A stretch of DNA of 64,000 nt from Lineus longissimus (taxonomy: Eukaryota > Nemertea > Pilidiophora > Heteronemertea > Lineidae): positions 23,577,491 to 23,641,490 of the forward strand of contig NC_088310.1 in the NCBI RefSeq assembly GCF_910592395.1, given 5' to 3'. Shown here in pieces: positions 12,376 through 26,800 of this stretch. The notes under the pieces are model-generated. The model ran no database searches and was not told the origin of the DNA. It worked only from the letters and a program-made list of their open reading frames with translations. The position numbers were made by a program, and so were the translations under genes. Numbering within the stretch: the first letter of the stretch is position 1; each line of letters begins with the position of its first letter.

Positions 12376-15300
12376 CTGCTGCATTTTTTCAAAATCTAGA
12401 CATGGTCTTTGAATCACAGTTTCATTGCTATCACTCAACGAAGACTGCCGGTGGCGCTTCCTAGGCGACACAGCACATACTTCTAACGGGGTCACATTAG
12501 CTATACGAAACTTCTCCGGCGGCGCTCGTCCTATCCGTTCGATCCGCTGAATACCTTTAGGTGGTGATGAGCTGAACGACACTGGCTGCGGTTTTGATAA
12601 AAGATCCCAAACTTCATCATCTGAGGACCCGTAATAATCATCAAAACTGTGTCGATTCACCTGTGACCATTTTCGTTTATTAAGTTCTTTGACCCCACTG
12701 GTATTATTAATATTTGCTAACTCTTCCTCAGAGCTGTGCCGCTCGAAATCCGAGTTTTGGCGTTCAAAGTCAGATGTATCATGATCACTGTCTGATAGTT
12801 CCGTGATTTTAGTATTTAGGGGTCTGAGGGGCGTGAATCCCTTTCTGACTAGCACAGAGGAAGAGCCTTTTTCCGTCATCGCTGATTTTGATGTGTTGAT
12901 TCTGTTTTGTTGTTCTGAAGAAAGAAGATATAATCACAATATGAGAAAATCACAAAAATTACAAGAAAATATTTGGGAATGTTTGTGACTTTTTGAAATT
13001 TATCTCCAGTCGTCTTGACAAGAGCTGCAGCAGATCACATTTTTACCACACACTGATTGTCTGTATTGAATTCCCTTTGCATTCAGCGTCACTGCCACAG
13101 TTATCATGCTGTCGCCACAGAATGAAAATGATGAAATTTCAGACCCAAATATAGTCTCGTTTGCCTGAACAATTAACAAAAAAAGAATTTTAAAATAGGT
13201 AGTTCCCCAGCTGTCTTTCCATACTTTGCTTCCTTTCTGAAAGGACATGATCAGGCCTGTAATTTGCATTCAAGTGATAGGCCTGATCATTGACCTCTAA
13301 AAAAGGCTTTCACAGCATAAGAGCTCTCTCCACTTTCACTTTGTTTCCGCTGTACTTCAGCCATTTTCAAAGGTGTGGCCCGCTGCCAACTTTGCCATGC
13401 AAAGGAAAAATTGATTGTTGGAGCAGAGACATTGTCAAGTAGACAATTTGCCCTAGCACATGACATACGGAATAATACTCAAGAATACAAATTATGTAAG
13501 ATTGTCATCTTGCAAGGCAACACATGTTTACACCATAAACATAATCTATTATCCGGGATATTGAATTACAGGGGCCAGAAATGTATGGTGTTGGCACATC
13601 TCCAGCATGATGATCATTGTTCAGGGACCCCAGCAACACGAACAACTACAATTACGAAGATAATCCAAACTGATGTTGTACGTTTTAAAGCAATTTTCTA
13701 ACCCCCATGAGCCTGGTGTACTGCACTCTGTAAGTTTCTGTCATCATATGGACAGTTCTGAAAGGTGAAGACAGTCATGTCTTTTTTCTGCATCTCTGAT
13801 AAGGAGATGACATTCAGAATGACCATATTCATTGTAAAAGATATTAAGTGTTGACGTTATCATCAGTTTAGGAGAGGGTGTGGCAGTGTACCGGCCGGCC
13901 GGTGTTGCACAAAAGGCCTATCCTGAGTACCGATATGATAAAACTCCCACATTTCCAATCAAATTTCCCACTGGGAAGTACCTAAAGTTATCTGGCCTCA
14001 TTGAATTGACAGAATGAATGGAATATGATGGAACATGATAAAATCACGCTAATAATCATCAACACAAAAATCTTTCAAATTTGAAGTAGTTTAGTAGCTG
14101 AAGACAATGCTGGACCGGCATAAATGATAAAGTTACCTAGGGCAGCATTTATCATATGAACCATATCAGCTGCAGGTCCTCCCTCGAACTTGAAATCATG
14201 ATTTTATCTATTTGATCATAATCTGTTCTTTCTGTTCCGTTTCGCCATTACGATTAGGCCACCTTATCGAGAGCTTTCGGGCCAACATGATTGATGGTAC
14301 TTATACAGCTTTGTGTTCAAAATCCATAGTTATTTCAATATTCGATCAGGGTGTGTAGCCCACGCATAAAGAATGTCTGGTGACATAGAAAGTTAATGAT
14401 GACGGCAGTCTTATTGACTAGCACAGGAAAGTCCAAACACATTTGATCTCAAGTCATGCATTACCTGAAAAGTTTTTTTTATGACAGAAAGAAAAAAAAG
14501 CACACGTAGGCCTGCGCTCAGTAATTGTCAACAAGTATGATGAGTTGAGGCTTCCCTCCACCCACACACAAGTACTTTTCTCTCCCCGCCCGGTCATGAT
14601 GACGACAAAGGACAGAAAGAATGAAATGATACCAAATCCACTGTATTTATGACACCAGCCATAATCAGTTGGCTCAAAACTGCTTAGATTTCCCACATCT
14701 GTATAAAACAAGAGCCACAAGACCCATGCAGGGTCCACAATGCCTAGGATGAATCACATTTCATGATACCTTGTATAAAAAGAATCATGAATAGCGGCTG
14801 CAATTCTCCAGGACAGGACAAGAGGTAAAGGATCCTGGCAAAATCAATACATTGATAGAAGTTAAGAAAATGTTTAGACCATGCATGAAAACATCTGAAC
14901 AAAGGCAGAATATCATCAGAGGATGCTTTGAATTTATGACAAGAAAATGGCTACTAATCATAAACCCTTCTCCTGCCAATTGAATCCAAGACAAAGACAT
15001 GTCACCTAAGTGACATGGAATTCGAGATGGGATGTTTTCGTGTTTGAGAAAAGCCGGTGCTACATGAACCCCCTGTGAAGGAACAACCTGATGATCACCT
15101 GACCTTGGGCGTTGTTGTCTTTGCCCTCATCTGGCAACAATAGGTCACCGGTTGACAACAGGCCCATCACCGGCAGACAATAGGCATGGACAGAGATGAA
15201 TTTATCAGTGGAGATCAGGCAGTTAGTCTAAACAAGATTTATCCACCATCTTTTGAATACCAGAATGTCTAAAAAAAAAATTGCTCCTGTCTTTTCACGC

Positions 15301-18300
15301 ATGAATTTTGATTGATATCTTCAGGGTAAATTGTGTTGGTTGCTTTGTTTGGATCCGAGATATAAAAGTTGGATTTTCCAGTGGTGGAACTGTTTATCTA
15401 GGCTGGGATCACTCAAATAGCTTTGAGAATCATGTCTGTGCAGGATTTTAACCCTCAGAGGCACTATCACCTAGACTATCTCACAACGTTAATCAATACT
15501 CACGAATCTGTCTTTCAATTTCTTCGAGTTCAATGTTTTCTTCATCCGACTCAGTTCCCGAGTCCCTGTCATCGTCGACCTGCAAGAAAATAACAAAGAC
15601 TATAAAATAAAAACTACTTTTATACAGGAAAGGGGATAACAGCGTCATTAGGGCACAATCTGCCTCCACGTAATGTGAAAAAGGAAGTTACATGCATTCA
15701 TGTAGTTTGAAGCAGGCCATTCCAGAGAATCTCTAAAAAAGTCAGGTCACAGACACTGTACTACTTTAAAAAGATGTCATTTTGAGAACCCCATTCCAGA
15801 CCAAGGACATACCCGCTTGAAAATAGAAGCGTTTTACTCTACCCCATTTTCATGCCAGTAAAAACTTGTGATGGTGCAATATCAATCAGCAATCGAGCAG
15901 TGTTGAATAGGCCCTCAGACATGTGAACAATGATTTCTTTGACAATGAGTGATATAGACACTTCCAAACCAGACACAAAGAAAATGTTGACCTTCACCTT
16001 CCAAAGACGGGCCTCCCACCAAAAAATAACTGAACCGGAAAACAAATCACAAAAAATTCAGAGCTTTTTTTCTCCAATTTGCAACTTTCGAGGTAAGTGT
16101 GTCACTCATGATTATTCAATGTCCTGGTCTATAGTATTTTATTGGAAAAATAAACAATGAAAGCTGAGCAGCTGTTTGGGATTTTTGTACTTGGCATGCG
16201 CCCAGACGAACATTTTGACATGACAGCCTGATTACAGTGTTGTAATGCCTGGGTTGTGATGTAGTATTGGTATCCTTTGAGGACTGGACATGCTGGAAGC
16301 TGGAATTATTGACAGTGGTGCACCATATTGAACCAATATCCAACAACAAAGAAACGAAAAGAAGGTCAATTCCCATTATGATTTTTCGTGGAGGACTTCC
16401 CATGACCAAACAATTCTATCCTAAAGTAGCCAAATGAAATAAATAATGTTGTTTGGTATAAAATTTGGACAAAAGTCCCAAACTAAAATTTTTCGCTTCT
16501 AAGGGTTAATTTTGGAATTTTATTTGAAAAAATGAGTAAAATCAATGAACTAAGTTATTCTAGCATCTGTTAGAGCTCTTTGACAAATCAGGATCAGTAT
16601 GGAGACGAGGAAGCCAAAGTAAGGGGTTTGGAAGAAAAAGTCAATTTTTGAGAAATATTTCAAAAATCCATAAAAAGTAGAACAATCAAAATAATTTTGG
16701 CATAATGGTATTCAAAATGACCAGAAGGGTCTCATCTAATGCATTATGGGCATATTAAAAGGATTTAGTCAAACCAAGATGTAACACTTATTTGGTGCAG
16801 CATGTCATCACAAAGTTTAAGTTCCCTTTCAACATTTTGCCTACACAGATGAAAAATATACTTAAAATAGGCATCACAATGATTCAAAATTTTTCCTAGA
16901 TGTTGTCAAAAAGAGGTTTAAATGAATCACTTGAACTTCTGGGCCTGACAACTGTTCAATATCGCTCAATATAGCAAGACGAGTTTGGCTATTGACAATC
17001 GAAGGGTGAATATACCATCTGGCTCAACCACATGTATGATGGAGCAAGGAGCCATAAATGGAACCTGGGGAAAATTCAGATGAGGAATATTGGAATGCAA
17101 ATTGAGTATAAAATGAGCCAAACAAAATATGCAGGTATTTTAGGCCTACTCTTTGATATATACATGTATAATGACTGTACCTAGGTAATGCAATAACAAT
17201 GGTAATTCAGTTCAAAGGGAAAAAAACATTTTAAAATGTACATTAATGGAAGGCACATTTTTTTAGGGGATGATGAAAGATCAGCATCAATTTGATAGTT
17301 TGACATAACTATACCTTGCTCTTTCGTCCAAGGCTCTTTTATCCTTGGACACCTAGACGTGCATTTTGTATACTAACAACCATGTTGGGCAGTTGAATTC
17401 AGCCAGAAAATGGGACCTACATAGGTCTGGACAGGTTCATACTGCAGCAATGGACTGTATTCAATAGAACCACAGCACTTGGAACAACTTGTAATTAGAC
17501 CAAAGAAAGACCAGGCAGAATGATATCACAAATCAGATTTAAAATGTTGTGCTTGAATGGTATCATATCATTAGGGGTGTCTTTATAGGAGGCCTGTTTT
17601 AAAGAGGTCTGGCACAGTTTCTAACTTTATCTTATTGAATACAACTAAATTGATTAACCCTCAGAACAGGAGGCGTGGTGTGCTCATTGATCATGACCAT
17701 GCAAAACTTCAGCATGTCCACGTCAATATTTTTCATTTTCGTTTTCAAAATTGGCTACTTCCGAATTGACGATTTATGTCCAATTGCTGAGCAATTGCAA
17801 TTTAGTAAATCAGTCGATAAGTGAACAGTCCAATGCCGACATGATGGCGTATGTATCAGACACTACTCAAGTACATTCAAGGTACTTGATATTAGAGAGA
17901 AATTTTTTTAAAAATCAACAACTTTTACAAAAATCTAAAAATGGACAGCATAATGGTACTCATTTTGCTGTAAATCCCCTCAACTAACCAAATATGATGA
18001 TTAAAATCAGTTTTTAAGCACAATGTATCCGTCATATAGCAATCAAAGCAGAATCCTGGATTGTCAAAACAGACCTAAATATGCAATTCCTAAGTGCTTT
18101 TTCATAAAATCCATTCAGAAATGATATTTAATACTTGAAAGGCTTCTAATAGTAATATTGAAACAGATTTTAAAAACAATTTGAAAGTTTGATGTATCTA
18201 TACAGCCTGGGGGCAAAATGAACTCAGCTATGACAAGTTCGGTTGGCTTCATAGAAGCAGAAATTTGCCTGGGGGAACTCCACTATCCAGAAGAATTGAA

Positions 18301-20371
18301 TTCTATAAAATGCATTTACATCTGGAGATCGTAATTATTACAATTTTAAAGAACTTAACAATCTGCTTTTTAAAACTAATTGTAACTTTTTCAATGTTTT
18401 TCGATTTTAGTGGTGATGTATCAAGCCGTTCCACACCTAGCTAAACCTAAACCTAACAGAATTGGAATTGTCATCGGCAAAGCATGTTTGACAGGTTTGG
18501 GTATTTTCTACAGGTATAAAGGACAGCTAGTGTACATCCACAGGCTACAAGGGGTCAGAAAAACTATGCTTGTGAAATAGACAACAATATTTGACGCCCA
18601 TGAAAAGCAATGGACATGATATCAGACAAGAATCAGAATCAGAATAGACAGATGGTCCACCTGATAGCTTATCAGGGGGGGTTAACATGCTAGCCCGAGG
18701 ACAGGCAGATGCAGAAGTCCGCATTCTAACAATGGGTCCAATCCCAACTAAAAATACCAACCAGCTTAGCTCATCTGCACAGCAGAGTGAAAACAGAGAG
18801 GCAAGTCAGGGGCAACAAGAAAAAGCAGGGAGATCGCTTTTCATGTCTATCCTGCCCCTGAAAGGAAATCTTCAACTGTCAAATACCCATTTACATGCAA
18901 TAAGTTTATTGATTGTTATAAAACATATAGAACCGAACTGCATGGTCCAATTATAATAATGTGTCAGCAGGATCGCAGATGTGAGCAAATAAAACTGATA
19001 AACTGGCCTTCAGAAACGATAAATATATTTATTTTTAGCCTTTTTCAAATTGAGCAAGAGACATTTGAAAGTCTGCGGCAACATATTTGGCCAGAAAATG
19101 AGAGATCGACTTCGTAAGCTACACGTACCAGGGCCATGCCCTGAGGGCCATGATAATCAGAATTTTTGTGATTGCTTTTTACTCTTCAACATTGGACTTT
19201 TATATGCATTTATAGGTATGAAAAGAATGAGTAAGAAGGTCGAAAGAGTCCACAACATGCCCAAGCTAAAACATCAGGAACTGGAAACAAATTCACCAAT
19301 CCACACTCCCTTATTGCCAAACCCTCCACAACAAAGCACACACCTGCTTAGGCCTAGGAAACAGACGACAGCCAGTTGGCAATGTGCCAGATCATTGTGA
19401 ATCGCTTACACATCATGATTTTTACACAAAGTGGAATGACCATGTTATTCTGAGGTTTTATAGACCCAGACAATGCCAACCAGGACATCAAAACTTAATC
19501 TCTCTAATTATTTAAGATATGCCTTCATACACCAGATGTTAATCTAATTAGACAGTTTAAATACTTTCCAATGCAACTGAGAAAATATACATAGCCAATT
19601 TGAATGTGGGCCTTTTCAGGTGCAATTGGGGCAGGGTTAATAAATCAAGCAGTACAACAAATTGAATTAATGATTTTGGAAAATTAATTTCCAAATTTCG
19701 GCACTTTTTCACCATTTCGAAGAAAAATGTCTGATAAAAGCTACACACAGTCACTCCCTCAGATGCAGCAACTGCTAAAACAAAGGGGAATTGAACAGTT
19801 CAACGAAATTCCTATGAAGGAATCAAGCCAAGTCTGTTGAAAATGAAGATTTAATAGGGAAATTGACGGAGAACCCAGGGCCATAAATCCAGAAAGTCAA
19901 TCATATCCAAGGGCTGAACAAAGTTGACAGCAGAAAGACACAATCCATATCAACAGCTTACAATGAAAATCAGCGCAAATATCCCAACAAATACAGAAAT
20001 AATCCACGATTTTAAGTCGAAATTGGCTAAGACCAAACTCCTCCACGTAACGACATACTATAAGTATAGCGCTAATGTGTACGCTGGCAACGAGCCAACC
20101 AGCGCAGGCTGCCGACTTTCCCAATGATTGAAGTCGATTTCTCGCCAAAATACGGAATTTGAGCGAAAATTATAAACGGTATTATAAACGGTACCTTGGG
20201 TTGGAATGGCTGCACTTCGTCAAGTGTCTGTGATCTGAGCTTGTGAGTAAGAAACCTGAGCATATCCATGTAAAATTGGGGGAAGGGGGTCCGCGATCTG
20301 CAGAACTCCACCGAATGAGTCTTCCATGAACTTGGATCACAGCACCACTGCGCCGGCTTGACAGCCTTCAT
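12376..20371 (-). CDS. FAM53-like nuclear protein, 3' end unresolved
   Basis: Three phase-matched exons are visible on the minus strand: 20371-20195 (59 codons from ATG), 15579-15504 and 12914-12376. They encode about 264 residues and exit in phase 0 at a good donor. Two blocks resemble FAM53 proteins: LTHKLRSQTLDE near residue 41 recalls LITEQLQKQTLDE at the start of FAM53C, and RPCLDFEKMQQ at the end of exon 3 recalls RPSLDFDKM. Between them the chain is Ser/Asp/Glu-rich with basic PRKRHRQ. Known family members are nuclear and linked to proliferation and Wnt signalling. An in-frame TAA precedes the first ATG, and internal Met35 or Met37 fits the vertebrate start better. An acceptor at 20384 implies a 5' UTR intron. 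The acidic stretch in exon 2 (TESDEENIELEEIE) sits near the N-terminus, whereas a comparable acidic motif is C-terminal in vertebrates. Family assignment rests on my memory of two motifs. Confidence 0.55.
13247..13290. repeat. Perfect 12-bp hairpin
   Basis: ATGATCAGGCCT at 13247-13258 is perfectly complementary to AGGCCTGATCAT at 13279-13290, with a 20-base loop. It lies in intron 2 of the FAM53-like gene. A structural or protein-binding role is possible but nothing in the sequence decides it. Confidence 0.7.
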
Positions 20372-20383
20372 GCGCCTTTAAAC

Positions 20384-23300
20384 CTGTAAAATAAGACAAA
20401 TCACAGTAAAATTCACCATATATTCTGACGATATCCTAATGCGACTGGCCATGGTCGTTCCAAAGTCTTATATCCACGGAAAACGGAGTAAAACTCACTA
20501 AAATGAACCCATCACAATGTTACTCGCCACTACACTGACAACGCCGGCTGCCGGTACCGCGTTCTTATTTTACTCGAGCGACCTAGATAAACCGACTAAA
20601 ATGGGCTCGTCCGACCATGACCCAATTTGTTATTTACGTCCAAATACACCACGAAATACCCCATAAAAACGTGATTTTTTTATTGAAAACCAAAGATCAC
20701 TCACTTGAGATGAAATTAGCAAGTTTTCCTGTTAATCTATCAATGTTTTATGGGTGAATTTTGCCTCCGAACAGACCAAGAACCTGGCTCCCCTGATGTC
20801 AGTTCCTAGCACAGCACTCGCGTGGCGCTGATTGGCCGTTCGCCTGTGAATCAAAATACGGCATGTAGAAAGCGTGACCGAAAACCATGCTGGCAACGAG
20901 CCAAGTTAATGATAAGAGTGGTGCAAGCACGACGGCTTTATGCCAACGTAATAACCTCTAGCGGCTAAATATGCCACCGTCATCGGCAATGCGTGTCGTG
21001 AGTGAAATATTACCCTTTCTCTGCTATATTGAGAATTTGGCTCCTTGCCAAGATAATTTTGACCCACCCCTATTAATGCAACACTAAACAGGCGTTAGGC
21101 TATATCACATATGATTATCTTTACAAAATTTCTGTAGCTCATGCTTGTGACAACGGATCAGCTTAGGGAGGGAGAGGATCAGATGGAAGGGTTTTTTCAC
21201 ATGGAAGAGTTTCAAGACATTATCAATATATACATGGGAAAAAGATCACCCGTCTGGGCAAATAAGATTTTATTCATGAAAGATGACTTTCTTTTCTTTT
21301 CTTCTCTGATCAATTTCATCATCAGCATCACGAACTGAAAGAACGCTCATTTTTTTGTGGGCTTTACCATACCAACCAGCTCCCGTGTAATCATTTTCTC
21401 GGGACGAGTATTCTTGTGATGTTAGGCAGTCGATGGGTCACGATGCACAGCACCATGACTGCACCCAAGAGCATATCATGTACATATTTTCGGATAGGCC
21501 TACGAAGACCACGAAAGACGCACACTACGATCATACATAGGCGACAGCATCAGTGAAAAAATGCTTCCAAAAAGTAGACAGCAGTGTCACCCTTCAAAAG
21601 ATTTTTATAGGCCAACTAATATAGGCTATACTGTCACGATGCTATTTTATACTGAGCCGGTTGTTCACAAGGTGTACAATACGTGTAATAGGCCTATGAG
21701 AAACAGGCGCACCAAAACCGGCTAATGGCGTTTACACAGTACACGTGTACATTGTCGGAGCTATTTTATTCCTCCAATGACCACTCCGGCCAGAACACAG
21801 AAAAATGTGATACATGCTACAAATCCGCATCGTTCATGTATGACCCAAGTGGACCTCCACACCTTTACAACCACACGAGGGGAGATAAAATTCCGAATTG
21901 GTGTACAAAACTACGGTCAATCCAAACCGACCTGAACCCTTCGAGCGCTTCAGCCCTACAGGCGGGAAATCGCGGTGCACACGTATATATAGTATAGACG
22001 GTGCTGCCAGCTTTTGACAAACGAAAGAACTGAAATAGTTGTAAATTTGTTGTCGGTCCACCAGGGGTTATGTTACGAATCAGTTTAAGCCCTGCTTAGG
22101 ATTCACCAGACTATTCTCCGTCAGTTTGAAACTTAACCAAACATCTTTAGTGGCCCAAATCGAAATTTTAACGTGCCGTCTCGTCTGTGAGGATGCAATA
22201 CCGAGTGATCATGATGAAACTACTGCAGCGCGATCTACCCTTAAAATCGGAACTAAACGTCTCCCGACGAAGACAAGGTTGGCCAGTAATGTGAATCTTC
22301 ACACTGGTACACTTTTGAACCAAGCCTGATGCCCTATTGTCGATTTTTTTCTAATAGAAGGATAGTTAAAGATAGGCCTATCAGTCATTATCTATCATGA
22401 TTGAGAGTCATTGAAAACTTGGGGTGGGCTACAGCCCCCCTCCAGACATCACAAATATGGGATTAAAAATGACCCATTCTGGCCTCCAAGCAGAGTCCAT
22501 AATCAAAGGAGTCAATGAGGCCATGGAGAGTCCATAAAGTTAAAGAGAGACCAAAGTGTCAAATATGTCTCCGGTTATTTCTGCTGCATGTGTAGATTTC
22601 TTCCCTATCTTCCAGGATTGATTACCTGGGATTAATTACCAAGGGGACTGATTCAGATCTGCTCTTTCTGGATATCTTATGTTTCATCAGTTACAGTTCA
22701 TTTCATGAGAGCATGATTGCAGAGGGTCTTCCCCAGGATGAATGATCAGCCTCTTCTACTACTTCCTCAACAGTTTCCATTGGCCTAGCAACAACACCGA
22801 GTGAAACCCTTAGGAGAGACACAAAAACTCAGACTTTTGTTCACAGCTGCACTTATATATTCAGCTTCTAAAAGTTACATTAGAAAGTGGAAAAACTGTT
22901 TATTATAAATTTGGGTCGATGACTGCTCACAAGTGCTGCAAAATAGTGTTTTCAGGCCTACTACACTTCCGAACATATGACAAATTAAGTGCTGCACAAC
23001 ATCACATCACGGATGCTCTACATCCTTGGTCACATTGTAACTTGATCATGATGGGTCTGACACAACCTATGCCTTCATACATCACTCAATTTTTCATGTG
23101 ATTGGACGTTCATCAGACGTGAAAACATAATTTTTTGGCACTACAAGCACTTTCGCTTGGCTTGAACAAAAGCAGTAAGTCCTGAAGAGACACTCAAAAT
23201 GTGGATCAGACAGAAAATCAAATGGAAAGCCAATAGTAATATCGACGGAATCTTACATAATATCTTATTCACTTCTTCATCATCATTATACCAGCAATCA

Positions 23301-23855
23301 CTGCTAATGGGTACCACTTTTGCCGCTCCTGAACAATTTCTTCAGCAGAATCATAAAAATATACCAAAATCACTAAAATGTTAATTTTTTCAATGCAGGA
23401 CGGATCGATATCATAACTGTTGTTATATATTCATAAATTAGAGACATCATTAACAATGATAACAATCTGTACGATCTATTGACACATATAATTCACAGAT
23501 AGCTTCTTTGTTTAACAGAAAAGGATTCCAAAAAACAACTTTCCTTACCTGGATATAACATAAGCATCCCATCTGTCCTAAACAACGCAAAAGTTTTCTT
23601 TTTCTTGATGGTCATGGTTTATTTTTGCTATCCTGCCTGTTTATTGGAGGTATAGGCAAGTCAATATTTTAAAGTACAATAACCAAAGCCCCAAAACAAA
23701 CACATTGGCAGTGGTGAATCTAGAAGTTAGGGAAAGAAGGGCAGTTATCCCTAAGGATAATTATCCTGAATTGTACTAAAAATAAAATAGCAGTTTTAGA
23801 CCTATTTGGTTAGCACAAATCCACTGAACATTTCTTACATCATAACCCCTTTAAA
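20384..23855. other. Intergenic stretch, FAM53-like 5' side to NEK9 3' UTR
   Basis: This separates the 5' side of the FAM53-like gene from the last exon of NEK9. The acceptor at 20384 means a non-coding first exon of the FAM53-like gene should lie here. The more GC-rich stretch about 20520-21010 is the likeliest place, but I cannot fix its donor or start. The right end, down to about 23600, is probably NEK9 3' UTR. No other gene is supported. Confidence 0.5.
23618..23623 (-). terminator. NEK9 poly(A) signal AATAAA
   Basis: AATAAA on the minus strand lies about 235 nt past the NEK9 stop codon. It is the first canonical signal I see after that stop and would give a short 3' UTR. Confidence 0.6.
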
Positions 23856-26800
23856 TCAGACAAATTTGGCTCCAGCAGAATCTAGAAGTTCAAGGATGTC
23901 GTGACCTATGGATGGGAGTGTCCTTGATCTTGACCTCTGTAAAGGTTGTCTATCATCAGGTGCCTCTGTCACTTCACACTCACTTTTCCACCGATCTATA
24001 AGGTTCCAAATCTGATCAGTCAGGTCAGTTTGATGATCACTCTGGAAAGACATACACAAACAAAGAAAATGTCAAGAAAATTCATCTATTTCATTTCAAA
24101 GAGAAAATGATTTATTTCTTTTTTGACAAATCAATAGGTAACTTTTAATACCAATCCGAAAGTTTTACCTTTCACACTCTGTGACACTGCTTTTAAAGTC
24201 AATCGAATGCACATACTAATAAACTTTTAGTTCAAAATCTATGAAACAGGAGGCACATGGGACTGGCGCTCAGCTGTTTGCTACAGTATACTCTTACTTG
24301 CAACTTGCTCTTGGTATGCATGTATACATTATGTACATTTCAGCAATACGCTTGGCAAGAATTCAATGTGTGTAAAATATGCATTAGATACATGTACTTG
24401 AACAGACGCACAGCGAGTACTTCAATTTCTGAAGATGATATGTGAAAATTCCCCTTCACACTTCATGCTCACGCACCATTGACATGTGAATACCTCACCC
24501 AGATGTTCCTTGATTTCCTAATGGAAATTAGGCACAAGAACACTTTCACTTCTCTGGAATGCGCCGTTAAGCCCCCCAAACCTCATCAATATTAATGATT
24601 GTTGTTATTGTTCAATTAGTATCCTTAACCCTCTTGCAGATGAATAGGCTGATTTGTGATCACATTTTCACTCAAACTTAGAATAACATGAGATCTTGAT
24701 ATCCAATCTAAATCTCAGTAGATAGAGAGCAATTCTGCTCATGGCTGGGTTCGAACCCACACACTCGCAAATGAAGGCTACACTGCCAGCACCAACATTC
24801 AGTTTAGGTATCTTTCAATAAGAACATGATCATGCGGTGTGACATAATCAGACTTGAATAATGGAAGTTTATGCACAGTCCTTGACTGATGAGTGCGGCA
24901 AACAGCAGCCAAGTGTTTGCACTCATATTATGGCCTCACTATATATGTTGATGTTTCAATATTTCATGGAAACTTCAGTTCACCATGTCAATAGTGCTTC
25001 AATTATCATCCACAGCTCAAGGCTGCTTTTAAAGCATCTATTCTAGAGGAAGAAAGTGGTATTTTCAGGGATGACCCAGGATGGGTTAAATATTGCTGTC
25101 GGAATTTTGGATACCCACCCTTATCATCACCCTCATAAAATAATTGCCAAAGTCATATTTTCTACTTGGCTAGATATTGCCTGGCCCAGGTGGTGTTTCT
25201 CTACAATAAGTAATTATCATTGCACTTGTTTGACTCTGATGCTCCATGGGGTTGATTTGTATGAAACCTGTCTCCCTCAGTGCATCCTCAATTGTTCTGT
25301 TCACTAACTCGGACTGTTTTTTTTTATATTGGCGTCAGTTAAACAGAAGTCAACTCATCACATCAACTGATTCAACTGGTGAAAAGAAATACACATGCCC
25401 TGCACTCAAGTAGAGACCTCAATGACCCAGTGTCACTGATCGTATTAGTGACGAACCAAATTCTAGGTCTACCCCTCCCTCCCCCACCTGCATCGCAACT
25501 CATTGAGATATCAGGTCGCTGATCAGCACCACAGACCAGACAAATTGCATTCCCTCTCCATCACATTTTGCCCTCAAACATTTGATAAACACAGAATTCT
25601 CTATTCTTACACTGCTACAGTTTATCTATGGGGAGGACATTCCTCATTGAATAATTTTACAAATGAATAGTTATTGGGAATTCATGAAATAAGCTATGAG
25701 CTATTCTTGGCGACACCTGCAGCAAAAGATTCGAAAATTTATGCAGAAATGTGAATTAATGTAAGTTAATGAGAGAATAAGGTGCATTCAGTTCGTCATG
25801 GGGGCGGGTGAGTTTGCTCCGACTGACTTTGGCCCATTTTACTCTCGACTTCTTTAAGTCACTCATGTGGAGAATTAATGATTATAAGAAGAGTAGAAAA
25901 ACCTTTTTGAGTGGTTATTAATCAAAAAGCAACATTAAAATTGAATCATATGTATTCTGTGCATCAAGAAGTGCTTTAAACTGTTACCTAAAATCAATTA
26001 AAACACCAAAAGCACTTTGTTTGAAAAACATTCCTGTTAACACTCAAAGCTAGGGAAAATACCAAATCTCGTCAATTGGCAGAAAAAGCGTAATGAAGAT
26101 TTATTCCTATTGTATTAACATTTGAACTAAAACAGATCTAAGCTGGGTATATACATGTACATGTACTTCACGCCTGACCTGGCATTTACCCATCATGACA
26201 ACTATCATATCAGGTTTTTTAATGATTTATGAAAAAAATGTACTCTACAGCCTAATGTAGGCAACAGATGTGTTATTGATCATTATTCCCAGGCAAAACA
26301 CAACAATAAATTATGTAAAATTCATAAAAGACAGCAATTAACAGTGACATGATGTCAATGGGATTAGTATAGGCATGATAGGCAACAGATTTTGTTTTGT
26401 TCATGATATTTGACAACAATCATAAATTTGGAATGAGGGCGCACATCAGATTGTATTTCTAACACTCTAAAAGTACACATAGCCTCTAATTAAAATTGAT
26501 TCTAAGCCACCAACAATCGGTTATCCACCTCAATATGATAAAAAAACCACTGGTAATAAGTTCATTCATGAATTATGTACCCTGTTGCATGTAAACTACT
26601 TGGCGACTAGAAGGGCGAGTTGTTTTTGAACGCATCAAATGCGAAAATCATATTTGTTTACAGACCACAATTCAGTTTCCAAGGCCTCCCTGTACACTAT
26701 GCATATCTAACTTTAAAAGTACACATACTCTTCAAATTTCATACTAAACTGGGTAAGTCACCTGACAACTTGATATTTAATGCTCCCTCCTGGCTTTTTC

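Noticed and set aside
13000-13269. Minus-strand frame with an acceptor and donor around ANETIFGSEISSFSF
   Set aside because: It looks like an exon at first, but inserting it after FAM53-like exon 2 (phase 1) gives an immediate stop, and no family was recognised.
24715-24800. A functional tRNA gene on the minus strand
   Set aside because: The T arm is perfect, but acceptor and anticodon stems do not pair, so it is a SINE remnant.
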